This document shows positions 32,843-42,500 of a stretch of DNA of 44,015 nucleotides, piece by piece. Both the position numbers and the translations under genes were made by a program. Under the pieces are notes generated by a model that did not search any database, was not told where the DNA came from, and saw nothing but the letters and a program-made list of their open reading frames with translations. The DNA comes from DATMQA01 sp035566895 (GTDB taxonomy: Bacteria; Verrucomicrobiota; Verrucomicrobiia; Limisphaerales; UBA8199): contig DATMQA010000085.1 in NCBI GenBank assembly GCA_035566895.1, forward strand, positions 1-44,015, read 5' to 3'. Within the stretch, counting starts at the first letter, position 1. Every line of letters starts with the position of its first letter.

Positions 32843-32999
32843 AAAATCTCCCGTGTTTACCGAGCTTGTAACGACCTGCAGATTCAAGATCCCTCGTGTT
32901 TACCGAGGTTGTAACGACCGTAACGGATCGTTACGGATAGTGTAACGGATAAAAAGCGAAAAAATCGCCCGTGTTTACCAAGGTTGTAACGACGTAACG
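32843..32999 (+). repeat. Array of GTGTTTACC / TTGTAACG units
   Basis: GTGTTTACC occurs at 32853, 32896 and 32971, each followed at once by GAGC, GAGG or AAGG and TTGTAACGAC. Extra GTAACGG boxes lie between, including a local inverted pair CGTAACGGATCGTTACGG at about 32919-32936. The same CCCGTGTTTACC core lies in both dispersed elements at 32655 and 20747. No gene overlaps it. Confidence 0.8.
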
Positions 33000-33100
33000 G
33001 ATCAAAGGGGGGGTACTATATACATATATGCCTATACCTCATATCGCCTCGTTCTCTTCCTCATCCTCTCGTCCCCTTCGCTCGTCCTTATCTATCCACG

Positions 33101-33140
33101 ACTGCGACCAACTGCCACCAACTGCCACTAACTGCGACCC
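33101..33140 (+). repeat. 10-bp tandem repeat (ACTGCSACYA), four units
   Basis: Four consecutive 10-mers: ACTGCGACCA, ACTGCCACCA, ACTGCCACTA, ACTGCGACCC. The strict 10-bp phase matches the helical repeat of DNA. Confidence 0.85.
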
Positions 33141-33170
33141 CCCACCCCTCGTCCTCACTCAGCCCGCAAC

Positions 33171-33215
33171 AGCGGCTAACCGCGCCAAACCGCGCCAAAC
33201 CGTGCCAAACCGCGG
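33171..33215 (+). repeat. 10-bp tandem repeat (CGCGCCAAAC), about four units
   Basis: CGCGCCAAAC at 33181 and 33191, CGTGCCAAAC at 33201, with a related AGCGGCTAAC just before and CGCGG just after. It ends about 110 bp before the beta-helix gene. Confidence 0.85.
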
Positions 33216-33323
33216 TTGAACCCATTTAACTCTTTTGATCGGGGCTCTGCCGCGCTGTTCGTGGCCATCTTCCGGATTCTGCGCTATCTTGCCCCAATCT
33301 GAAACCTCTCAATCAACTGAACT

Positions 33324-34487
33324 ATGATCTCACCCAAACGCCTTCTGCTTGACGCCGCCGCGTGCTGCCTCCTCGCTAACCTCCCTTCCGCTCTCGCCCA
33401 GGGCAGCCTGACTCCGCCCGGACCGCCCGCGCCCACCATGAAGAGCCTCGACCAACTCCAACCGCGAACGCCGATTTCCGCGCTGCCCTTCACCATCACC
33501 AACCGCGGTTCCTATTTTCTGGCCGCCAACCTCACCGGCGTTTCCGGCCAGAACGGAATCACCATCAACACCAATGATGTCTTCCTTGACTTGAATGGGT
33601 TTGCCCTCGTGGGCGGCGGCGGCGGCAGCATCGCCATTTATGCGCCGAACCTCGTGACCAATCTATCCGTTGCCGGCGGGACCATTCGCAATTGGGACGG
33701 CGGCGGCGTGATCGCCTTCGGCAGCTTCAGCGCGCGGGTCGAAACCGTCCTGCTCACACAAAATGGCGGGGCTGGCGGAGTGCGCCTCGGCAACGGCTCG
33801 TTCGTTTCGCATTGCTCGGCCACCGGCAATTCGGCTCCGCCCATCTGGCTGCTCGGCAGCGGCATTGTCAGCGATTGCGTCGTTCACGAAAATCCCGCCA
33901 CCGGCATCGTCATCGGCTCCGGCTGCACGGTGAAAGATTGCGTCGCCTTTTTCAACAACGGCCTCGGCGTCAGCTCCGGGGACGGCTGCTCGCTCCTCCA
34001 CTGCACCGTTTACCAAAACTCCACCAATGGCATCGCCGTCGGCTACGCCTCCACCGTGTTGGAGTGCGTTTCTTACGGAAACACGGGCCTGGGCATCGTC
34101 GCGGCGGACGGCGGCATCGTCAAAAATTGCGTGGTCCGCGGCAATCAGGCCGGGGGTATTTCCATCGGCAGCGAAGCCACGGTCTCCGGCTGCGACATTT
34201 CGCGCAACAGCAACAACGGACTGTCCATCGGCAGTACTTGCCGGATTGTGGACAACGCCATCATTCTGAATGGCAGCTCCGGCATCCTCAACGCGACCAA
34301 TGCGATCAGAAGCCGCATTGACGGCAACATGGTCAACGCAAACACCACTGGCATGACCGTCTATAACAGCTTGATCATCCGCAATTCAGTGGGCGGCAAT
34401 TCAACGAGCTTTGCCGGCACCGGCAATGACATCGGCCCGACCAGTTCCGGCGCCGCAACCTCTACCAGCCCCTGGGCCAATTTCTAG
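33324..34487 (+). CDS. Secreted right-handed parallel beta-helix protein, 387 aa
   Basis: A signal peptide (RLLLDAAACCLLANLPSALAQ) leads to a short linker and then a beta-helix with 20-25-residue coils from about 65 to 360. The coils carry regular Cys and Asn positions: LSVAGGTIRNWDGGG, VSHCSATGN, VSDCVVHENPATGIVIG, VKDCVAFFNNGLGVSSG, LHCTVYQNSTNGIAVG, LECVSYGNTGLGIVA. This is the NosD/right-handed beta-helix layout of carbohydrate-active and surface proteins. No catalytic motif of lyases is clear. It stands alone between repeat-rich gaps. Confidence 0.85.
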   Translation: MISPKRLLLDAAACCLLANLPSALAQGSLTPPGPPAPTMKSLDQLQPRTPISALPFTITNRGSYFLAANLTGVSGQNGITINTNDVFLDLNGFALVGGGGGSIAIYAPNLVTNLSVAGGTIRNWDGGGVIAFGSFSARVETVLLTQNGGAGGVRLGNGSFVSHCSATGNSAPPIWLLGSGIVSDCVVHENPATGIVIGSGCTVKDCVAFFNNGLGVSSGDGCSLLHCTVYQNSTNGIAVGYASTVLECVSYGNTGLGIVAADGGIVKNCVVRGNQAGGISIGSEATVSGCDISRNSNNGLSIGSTCRIVDNAIILNGSSGILNATNAIRSRIDGNMVNANTTGMTVYNSLIIRNSVGGNSTSFAGTGNDIGPTSSGAATSTSPWANF

Positions 34488-34852
34488 CAGAGCAGAACCT
34501 CAACAGCCTCCCTCGCCCTGCCGCACACAGTCAGGATTTTTGACACCACTGCCCCAACCTTTGCCGTCGGAGATTGGCTGGCCCTCCCGCCAGGTGTGTC
34601 CGTGCGCTCGCAAGGTTTAGGGGCCCCGCGCCGGAGCGCGGACATTCCTGTCCGCAGCAAGCTTCCGAACGCCGGCACGGCTTCGGGTCGGCACTGGCAC
34701 GCCGGATGCTAGGTTCGACTCGTGATTAGTGGAAGCGCCAGATTGAAATGTCGATTGGTAACACCGAGGTCCAGACCCGCCTTTTGAAAGAGCTCGTCGT
34801 TACGTTTTAGAGCATCGCCGTCGGTATTTGCCGGATTTTACGAGGTTCATTT
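34488..34852. other. Intergenic region with a GCGGACA palindrome
   Basis: It holds the hairpin GCGGACA-TTCC-TGTCCGC at 34638-34655, a palindrome of the kind scattered through Verrucomicrobia genomes and placed here in a GC-rich flank. No gene and no other clear signal was seen; the region before 34853 may hold the promoter of the coiled-coil gene. Confidence 0.55.
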
Positions 34853-37800
34853 ATGAAATACTTCAGTTCAAAGAATTCACCAGGTTCTCCCCTTTCCCCC
34901 GCCCCGAAGGACATGGGGTTTTCCCCCTGGCAGCGCTTGAAAACCAAGCGCATTTCGTACTTAACCCTGCCGTTGCTCCTCATGGCGACCGTGACGGAAT
35001 TCGTGATCCTGGCGACCGGGTGGAAATACCAGCAGACGGTCTGCTTGCCCCAGGGCATGGGGGTCACTTTCTTTGGGATCGGTCCCATCGGCGCGACCAT
35101 CCTCGCCGTCGAGTTGCTCAAGCTGCCCCTCGCCATTTGGACCGCCTCGCGTGTGGGCTGGCGAAAAGGCTTCATGCTCATCGTCGGCTTGCCTCTGATT
35201 TGTGTGCTGACGTTCCAATTGGTCAAGGATATGGCCGTCTATGAAATGGGCGTGGCCATGACTCCCGCCAGCCAGATGCTTGAGAAAGCGTCCGCCGAGG
35301 AAATCAAAATGGCCCAACTCAAGGCCGAGTTGGCGGCCATCGAGGGCAAGCGGGCGGAGCGCGAACATAAGCTCGCCGAGTTGGCCGCGAAGCAGACCAA
35401 AGCCAAGGCCGATCTCGAAGAGTCGGTTAAACGCAATGAAGCTGCGCGCCAGGATGCCATCAGCCTGACTGACTATCAGAAGAAAGAGCTGTCCGAGGTG
35501 GACGCCCGCCAGGCCACCATCATCCAGCAGTTTAACGCTGATACCGCACAGCTCACCAAAGAAATTGCCGATCTGCGCGCCCGCCGCGAAACCGAGGTCG
35601 CCCGAAACACCAAATGGAACGCTGAGGAGGCCCGCATTGAGAATGCCTATAAACCGAAAATGGCCGACTACGCCAATAAGAAAGCCGCCTATGAGAAAGC
35701 CAAAGCGGAATACGACAGCGCCAACTTTCTGAAGCGTCAGTTGCTGAAAGAGCCCGTTTCCCCCGGGGTTCCGCCCGAGCGCGAGTCCAACACGGTTCTT
35801 AAACCCACTGCCGTCGCGGACATCGACGCTCAAATCAAAACCAAGGAAGCCGAATTGTTAGCCGTCAATAACAAGCGCCGCGACCGGGTTGCCCAGGTGG
35901 ATGCCGATGCCCGCCGGCTGCGCGAGGAATTTGACCATCGCTCCACGACCAAGCGCGAGGAATCAGACAAAAAGCGCGAAGAGCTGACCGCCACCCTCGC
36001 TGCCCTGGCGAAAGAGGAGAAGGCGGAAAGAGAGCAGATTGATCAGGAGTTTGCGGGCGTTGTCCAGAAGGTGGATGGGATTCGCTCGGAAGTGGATGCC
36101 TCCCGCAAAAAGGCTGAGGGATTTTACGAGGCCCGTGAGGCCGCCATCAGAAAAACTCAGGTGCACCGCATCGCTACCACCGTGGAAATCGTGCGCGGCC
36201 TGATCAAAGGTGAGCGCCCCATGTCGATTAAGGCCACGGCCAAGGAACGCGGCGACATCCTTACCGACCAAATCAGCATGGTGCGGATTTGGGTCTATCC
36301 GGTGCTGGCTTTTATCGTCGCTTTCCTTCCGACGTTGATGGTCGAGATCGGTTTCTCCACCGTGTTCCAACCCGAGCAGCAGCGCCCCCCTCATCGTCTC
36401 GGCTTCTTTGGTCGCCGCCTGCACTGGCTCTACATGCGCGCCGGCCGCCTAAAGATTTTGCGCGCCGAACGCCTTGCCGCCCAGGCTTCAGCCGAAATCG
36501 CCGCCCGCGACAAGGCCCTCGCCGACGCCCGGGCCGCCGCCGATAAGGCGCTGTTTGAGAGAGACGCGGAGCTGCAAACCACTCGCGATGCCCTGAACGC
36601 TGCCGAAGCCGGGTACGAAGACCGGTTGAAGAGGAGCGAGCTGGAGCACACCGAGCAAATAAAGAACAAGGAAGCCCAATGGGTGGCCAAGCTTGCCGGC
36701 ATGGCTGATTCGCTCAACCGTACGGTAGTTGAGAAAGACGCCCTGCGCGATTTGCAGAAGTCAGAGATCGAACGCCAGATTCAGATGCGCCAGAATGCCT
36801 GGTCGGATCGCCTGACTAAATTGCGCCAGGAACTGGACGATCAGCGCGCGGCTGGCGAGGCGGAGCGCACCGCCCTGATGCAGGAGCATCATCAGAAACT
36901 GATGGAAGTGACCGAGGATTGCAAAACCCAGGTGATTCAGGCCCGTCGCCAAATGGCCGATGCCGAATTGGCGGCGGTGGAAAAATCGGCGAAGTTGGCG
37001 CATGACTTGAAGGAAGCCTTGCACGCCCGCGATACGGCGGAGTCTCAGTTGAAACAGCAGGTTGATTCCTTTGCTCTCAAGTTGTCGCAAGCCAAGGAGG
37101 ACGCCGCCCATGAGGCGGAAAAAGCTGTCCGTCAGGAGAAGCACCGTTTGGAGCGGCAGCAATTGGAGTTTGCCAAGACCCTGCGCCAGAGTGAAGAGGA
37201 TGTTGAACGCCAATTGAAGCAATGTGAGCAGGAATTGTCCCTCGGATTTGACGCCCGCCTGGTGGAGGCACAAACCAAGATCGAGCAGGATGCCCGCCGC
37301 CGAGAGGCGGAGCTTGAGCGTCAGTTCGAGGCCCGGGCCCTGGAGGTGGACGCCCGCTGGAAGCAAGAGGTGCAGCAGCGGGAAGAAGTCGCTCAATTCA
37401 AGCTCAAACAGCGGGAGCAGCAATTGCAGGCGCAGGCGGAGGCTCAAGTCAGCGAAATCCAAACGCAGACTGAGCAGGAATCCCGGCGCCGGGAGTTGGA
37501 ATTGGAACGCCGGCTCGAAGCCCAATTGCGCGAGGCCGACAAGCGCCTGAAGCAGGAATCGCAGCAGAAGGAACTGGCTTTCCAGGCAAAGCTTAAGCAG
37601 CGCGAACAGGAATTGGCCATCAAAGCCGACGCCCGGGAAACCGAATTGCAAACTCAGTGGGCCGCGGATTTACGCGTCCGAGAAGAAGAATGGGAACGCC
37701 AGGCCGAGTCGCGCGCCCGTGCCGTCGAGACCCGTTTGGGTCTCGAGGCGCAGCAGAAGGAAGATCTGCTCCAATCCAAATCGCGCCAGCGTGATCAACA

Positions 37801-38269
37801 ATGGCACGTGAAGTTGGACGCCGTCCGCGCCGAGTTGCAGGCCCAGGCCGAGGAGGTTCTTCGCCGCCGCGCAGTGGAAGCCGATGCCGGCCTGCATGAG
37901 CAGGAAGCCCGCCTGCGCAAGGAAATGCAGCAGAAAGAGGAGGCTGACCAGGCCAAGGCCAGACAGCGCGAGCAGAACCTGGTCGCCCAGTTGACCGCGC
38001 AAGCGGAGGCCCGCCAGATGGCCGCGCAGGCGCAGTGGGAAGCGGAGTCAGAGAAAAAAACACGCTCCGCCATCGAAATTTTCAAGGGATTGTTGGCTCG
38101 CGCCGAGAAGGAGCGCGACGAAGCCATCCAATCCGCTTCCGAGGGCGCCCGCCAGGTGCAGAACTTGGAGAAAAAATTGACCGAAGCGTCCTCGTTCCTC
38201 AATACCTGGAGGAATGGGAAAAGTTTGGTCGGGCAGCTCGATGAGAAGCCGGGAAACCACGGGCGTTGA
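34853..38269 (+). CDS. Large membrane coiled-coil protein, 1138 aa
   Basis: Membrane spans lie near the N-terminus (about 30-52, 66-96, 102-124) and at about 478-500 (VYPVLAFIVAFLPTLMVEI). Between them is a charged coiled-coil loop of about 350 residues (KAELAAIEGKRAEREHKLAE). After the last span comes a coiled coil of about 600 residues. Around 800-1060 this coil has a 63-residue repeat, nine heptads long, with the marks RRRExELER and KLKQREQxLxxxA. The protein is rich in Glu, Gln, Arg and Ala and has no enzyme motif. It looks like a structural or tethering protein of the inner membrane, but no named family is recognised. It ends in a hairpin that may be a terminator, so it is likely a single-gene unit. 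Confidence 0.8.
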   Translation: MKYFSSKNSPGSPLSPAPKDMGFSPWQRLKTKRISYLTLPLLLMATVTEFVILATGWKYQQTVCLPQGMGVTFFGIGPIGATILAVELLKLPLAIWTASRVGWRKGFMLIVGLPLICVLTFQLVKDMAVYEMGVAMTPASQMLEKASAEEIKMAQLKAELAAIEGKRAEREHKLAELAAKQTKAKADLEESVKRNEAARQDAISLTDYQKKELSEVDARQATIIQQFNADTAQLTKEIADLRARRETEVARNTKWNAEEARIENAYKPKMADYANKKAAYEKAKAEYDSANFLKRQLLKEPVSPGVPPERESNTVLKPTAVADIDAQIKTKEAELLAVNNKRRDRVAQVDADARRLREEFDHRSTTKREESDKKREELTATLAALAKEEKAEREQIDQEFAGVVQKVDGIRSEVDASRKKAEGFYEAREAAIRKTQVHRIATTVEIVRGLIKGERPMSIKATAKERGDILTDQISMVRIWVYPVLAFIVAFLPTLMVEIGFSTVFQPEQQRPPHRLGFFGRRLHWLYMRAGRLKILRAERLAAQASAEIAARDKALADARAAADKALFERDAELQTTRDALNAAEAGYEDRLKRSELEHTEQIKNKEAQWVAKLAGMADSLNRTVVEKDALRDLQKSEIERQIQMRQNAWSDRLTKLRQELDDQRAAGEAERTALMQEHHQKLMEVTEDCKTQVIQARRQMADAELAAVEKSAKLAHDLKEALHARDTAESQLKQQVDSFALKLSQAKEDAAHEAEKAVRQEKHRLERQQLEFAKTLRQSEEDVERQLKQCEQELSLGFDARLVEAQTKIEQDARRREAELERQFEARALEVDARWKQEVQQREEVAQFKLKQREQQLQAQAEAQVSEIQTQTEQESRRRELELERRLEAQLREADKRLKQESQQKELAFQAKLKQREQELAIKADARETELQTQWAADLRVREEEWERQAESRARAVETRLGLEAQQKEDLLQSKSRQRDQQWHVKLDAVRAELQAQAEEVLRRRAVEADAGLHEQEARLRKEMQQKEEADQAKARQREQNLVAQLTAQAEARQMAAQAQWEAESEKKTRSAIEIFKGLLARAEKERDEAIQSASEGARQVQNLEKKLTEASSFLNTWRNGKSLVGQLDEKPGNHGR

Positions 38270-38282
38270 TCCCGTGGTTCCC
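38251..38282 (+). terminator. Hairpin overlapping the end of the coiled-coil gene
   Basis: GGGAAACCACGGG (38251-38263) pairs with CCCGTGGTTCCC (38271-38282) over a 7-base loop, with one bulged A. It starts inside the last codons and has no U-run, so termination is only probable. Confidence 0.5.
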
Positions 38283-38422
38283 GCGCCGGCCGTGAGATGA
38301 ATTTCATTCCCGGTTGGGAACGACCGTCGATTTTTAGTTCTGGTTCGAACTGACTGCCGGACCTAACCACCGACAACGGTTCGGTCTGAGTCAACCCGAT
38401 CGACCGCTCCGCCGCTTGGCGT

Positions 38423-38456
38423 TCTTTTGTGGCTAAATCCCTCCCGCTGTAACGCC
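38423..38456 (+). repeat. 34-bp repeat upstream of an ECF sigma gene, copy 3
   Basis: It matches 23515-23548 at 32 of 34 positions and ends in GTAACGCC, with another TAACG close behind. It lies 138 bp before an ECF sigma start. The rest of the 324-bp gap 38270-38593 shows nothing else. Confidence 0.8.
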
Positions 38457-38593
38457 TATAACGCTCGTGCCTTCAGAAGTTTCGTGAAAGCCCGTTTTAC
38501 GATGGCACTGCGGGGCCTAACACATAGCTTCTACTGGAAAAATCTTTATACAAATTCACCCGCTCGAGTGTCTATCGGTTGAACGATTAAACT

Positions 38594-39145
38594 GTGGACG
38601 AGCACGAACCATCCGGCTGGTGCGAGGGACTTTACGAGGCCAAGGCCTCGGAGCTCATCCTTTATGGCCGGGCTTTGGGCCTGAGCCATGCCGAGGCGGA
38701 AGATGTTCTGCAAGAGACGTTTGTGGCTTTGATGCAGCGGGCTGAACCGCCCGCCAAGCCCGAGCATTATTGCGTTCGGGCCTATCGCAACCGGGCCTTA
38801 AACTATCGCCGGAGCCTGTGGCGGCGGGTTGCCCGGGAGTTCGAATCCCAAAGCTGGTTCGAGCGTTCGCCGGGGGAAACGCCGGCGGAAATCGAGGCGA
38901 TGCGCGCCCTGGCCAGGCTGCCCCGGGACCAGCGGGAAGTGATCGTCCTCAAAATCTGGCATGAGTACACTTTCGACGAAATCGCCGGCCTGCTGGAGCT
39001 CTCACCGAACACGGCGGCGGGCCGCTACCGCTACGGCCTGCAAAAATTGAGAGCGCATTTGAAAGGTGCATTGTATGAACGAAGTGAACGAATTGGAGAG
39101 GCAATTGCGTGCGTTAGTGCCGCGCCGCCCTTCAGCCGGGCTTAA
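38594..39145 (+). CDS. ECF sigma factor, 183 aa
   Basis: Region 2 (SELILYGRALGLSHAEAEDVLQETFVALMQ, read in parts) and the CVRAYRNRALNYRRSLWRRV segment are followed by region 4 (LPRDQREVIVLKIWHEYTF, then EIAGLLELSPNTAAGRYRYGL). The start is GTG 38594, the first possible start after an in-frame stop at 38588-38590. Its last 24 codons overlap the next gene by 71 bp in another frame, so the two are tightly coupled. The partner encodes a single-span protein that may be its anti-sigma factor. Confidence 0.88.
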   Translation: MDEHEPSGWCEGLYEAKASELILYGRALGLSHAEAEDVLQETFVALMQRAEPPAKPEHYCVRAYRNRALNYRRSLWRRVAREFESQSWFERSPGETPAEIEAMRALARLPRDQREVIVLKIWHEYTFDEIAGLLELSPNTAAGRYRYGLQKLRAHLKGALYERSERIGEAIACVSAAPPFSRA

Positions 39146-39500
39146 GGAACAGATCTTCACCGCTCGCCGCGCGCCGGTCACCGGTGACGCGTTAGACCTC
39201 ACGGAGCCCGCGTCACCCGCGACCCGTCACCCTTATCTGGCCTGGCTGGCACCGGCGACGGCGGCACTGCTGCTGGTGGCGATGCTGGTCAATAACCAGC
39301 GCAACCCGTCGCTGTCGATCGCCCACAGCGCCAGCCCGCTAGTGGCAATGGCCCTGAGCAATCAAAACGCCGCCGCGTGGCTGCCCGGAAGTTTTTCGCG
39401 CGAACGCAACGGCCTGCCGGAGGAAACTTTGGAATGGACAAACGGGAGTGGTTCGACTTCTAGTATCAGTTCTCTTTCGGGTCCGAGAGGGACGAACTGA
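39075..39500 (+). CDS. Putative membrane anti-sigma factor, 141 aa
   Basis: The gene starts within the sigma gene (71-bp overlap in another frame; start ATG 39075 chosen, 39066 also possible). The product has a helical N-terminus (NEVNELERQLRALVPRRPSA), a membrane span (about 57-77, YLAWLAPATAALLLVAMLV) and a short polar tail. There is no zinc-finger motif. The position right after a sigma gene and the topology suggest an anti-sigma factor, but the family is not recognisable. The next gene, for a giant DUF2723 protein, begins 3 bp after its stop. Confidence 0.65.
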   Translation: MNEVNELERQLRALVPRRPSAGLKEQIFTARRAPVTGDALDLTEPASPATRHPYLAWLAPATAALLLVAMLVNNQRNPSLSIAHSASPLVAMALSNQNAAAWLPGSFSRERNGLPEETLEWTNGSGSTSSISSLSGPRGTN

Positions 39501-39502
39501 TA

Positions 39503-42500
39503 ATGGGAAATAACGACAAAAAAACCCCGACCTCAAAAGCCCAGCAGGGTTCCCCATCCTCGCCCCAAGCGAAACCGGCCGCGGGCAGTGCCACCACGCC
39601 ACCCGCCAAGCCTGGTTCCCCGGTCATCCCGCCCCCGCCCCCGCTGTTCGGCCGCACCGACTGGCTGACGTTCCTCATCACCTTCGCCTTCGTCTTTATC
39701 GGTTATTATCTCACCCTGGCCCCGGAGATGACGCTCGAAGATTCGGGCGAACTGGCGACTGGCTCCTTTTACGCCGGCATTCCCCATCCACCCGGCTACC
39801 CGGTATGGACCGTCTATACCTGGCTTTGGACCGTGCTGCTTCCGTTCAAGAATGTTGCCTGGCGTGTCGCGATGGGCGAAGCGGTGGGCGGGGCGCTGGC
39901 CGCGGGGTTGCTGGGCCTGCTGGTCTCGCGCGGCAGCAGCCTCCTCATCGAAGGCATCGAAGACCTCAAGGCGATCGCTGGCCGCTGGGAAAGCGCGATC
40001 TGCATGACCTCGGGCTTCGTGGCGGGGGCGCTCATCGGTTACAACGGTTTCATGTGGAGCCAGTCGGTCATTGTCGAGGTTTATTCCTTTAGCGTCGCTT
40101 CGCTCATGGTCGTGCTGCTGTGCCTCCTGCGCTGGATTTATGCCCCGCACCAGCGGCGCTGGCTTTACCTGGCGCTCTTCGTCCACGGCATTTCCTTTAC
40201 CAATCACCAGACCCTCGTCGTCGCGGCCATTGGCATCGAAGTCGCCATCGCCGCCGCCAACTTCCGCATCGGCCGCAACCTGTTCCTGGGCAACAGCATC
40301 GTTTTTGTCATGGGGTTGTTCCTCAAGCAGCAGCATATCCTCACCGCGCTGGAGGCCAACCAGGCGGTGTACAACATCTTCCGCATCGTGGGCGGGTTCT
40401 CCATCCTGACGTATCTGTGGTTTACTTTCCTCTCGAAAGAAACCTTGGCTGAGTTTTGCCTCGATGCCTGCCTGGCGGTTCTGTTCATATCGCTCGCCTT
40501 GGCGCTTTGCTACGGCGCCGGTTTCCTCTCGCTGGCGTTGGCGGCGTTGATTGGGGTGATTAAGTTCGCCCGGGATACCTGGAAGCTCGGGTGGGAATGG
40601 CTGGTGGTCATCATCTGCGGGTTCTGCTGGATCGCCGGAGCCGGTTTCTACTTTTATATGCCTCTGGCCGGCATGACCAATCCCCCGATGGAATGGGGTT
40701 ACCCGCGCACCGTCGAAGGCTTTCTCCACGCCTTCTCCCGCGGGCAATATGAAAAAACCAATCCTACGGACATCATCCATCATCCGGGAATCTTTGCGAT
40801 TCAGTTGCTCAACATGGGCCGGGGCATCGTCGATGAATTCAACTGGGTCTATATGTGCCTGGCCCTGGTGCCGTTCGTCTTCTTCTTTAAGCTCCACCGC
40901 CGCGAACGAGCCTGGCTGGTCGGCATTACCGCCATTTACCTCTGCCTGGCGGTGCTTCTGCTGATCCTGCTCAACCCGCCTCCGGACCGCGCGGCGCAGG
41001 AGCTCAACCGCGTCTTCTTCACGGCGTCGCACACGCTGATCGCGTTGCTGGTCGGCTACGGCTTGACGCTCATCGCGGCGTATATGGCAACCCATTACCA
41101 GCATTTCCGGATGTGGGGAGTGGTTGGCGGGGCCGTTGCAGGGGCGTTGGCCGTGCTTTCCTTTACCCAGGTCACGCAAGAAACCTTCTTCGGCCAGGAA
41201 TCCACCGTCGGACTCGGCACCCTGTGCTCGTTCGCCGTCAAGACTTTCACCGACAAAGACCAGTACGGGCTGCCGGTGTTTGCCGGCCTGATTCTAATCG
41301 CCTTGGCCGTGCTCTTCATTGCCGCCCTGGTGCTCTATCGCCACCGCGCGCCGCTGGCCATCACCCTGGCGCTTTTTGCCCTGATGCCCCTCCACCCCAT
41401 CCTCACCCACTGGTCGGACAACGAACAGCGCAATCATTGGTTCGGATACTGGTTCGGACACGACATGTTCACTCCGCCCTTTAGGGGGTCGGATGGCAAA
41501 CCGCTTTATCCCGAAATGACCAAGGACGCCGTACTGTTTGGCGGCACCGACCCGGGCCGGTTCGCGCCGACCTACATGATTTTCTGCGACAGTTTCATCC
41601 CCCACAATTGCCTGCCGGCGGAGGACCAGAAATTCGATCGGCGCGACGTTTATATCATCACCCAGAATGCTTTAGCCGATGCGACCTACCTCTGTTACAT
41701 CCGCGCGCAGTACGATCGCAGCACCCAAATCGACCCTCCCTTCTTCCAGGAACTGGTGCGCTCGGACAAGGAAAAGACGGACGGTTACACCACCAATATC
41801 CTGGCGCGCGCCGTCCAGCCGCTCGATCGCCTCTTCATAGGCTTGGGCGATCAAATCGAAAAGAAACGCCGCACTTATACCTCCTGGTTCACCGATAACG
41901 ACTTTCTTGATCTTCCAGGCTTCGTCAAAAGACTGCGGCCTGGCCCCCAGCAGGACACCGTTTCGAAGTATCTTTTCGAGAATCTATCACCCGCAACGCA
42001 AAAGCTGCTCGCCTCGAATGCCGATGAAAAAGCGCTGCGCCGCGCTTTATGCGAGGACCTCAACCCTCTCCTGGAACGGGAACTGAAAATAAAAAAGGCG
42101 CTGGCTGATAAGAAGGCGGAGAAAGCTTCCCTGGAGCTGGACCTCGAGACGGGCGGCGCTTCCGACAGCAAGCGCCAGCGCGTCCAGGCCCTGGCCAAAG
42201 AGATGGCCGACCTTGCCAAAATCGGGCCGCTTTACGACCCGGCGCGTTTCAAGCAGGTGCCGATTTCGGAATACCTGCAGGACTTTATCAAAGAGAATCC
42301 GCAGAGCCACACTCGCATTCGACTCAATCGCCTGTTGCTGGAAGCGGCTTATCCGAAAGAAATCACCCGGAGCCTGGGCGGGGTCTATCCCGATCGGGAA
42401 ATTTACACGCCCACCCCCGAAGATTCCGGCCGTTGCTTCAATGAATATATGGCCGACGCGCAGCAGCGTCTTCAGGCGAACCAACTCGACCCGGGCGAGG

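Noticed and set aside
32843..32999. CRISPR array
   Set aside because: The repeat units are short, unevenly spaced and partly degenerate, with no equal-length spacers and no cas genes.
39533..41179. 548-codon open frame on the minus strand
   Set aside because: It lies wholly inside the DUF2723 gene in the opposite direction, is rich in Arg, Glu and Gln as expected from antisense of a hydrophobic gene, and has no motif or ribosome binding site.
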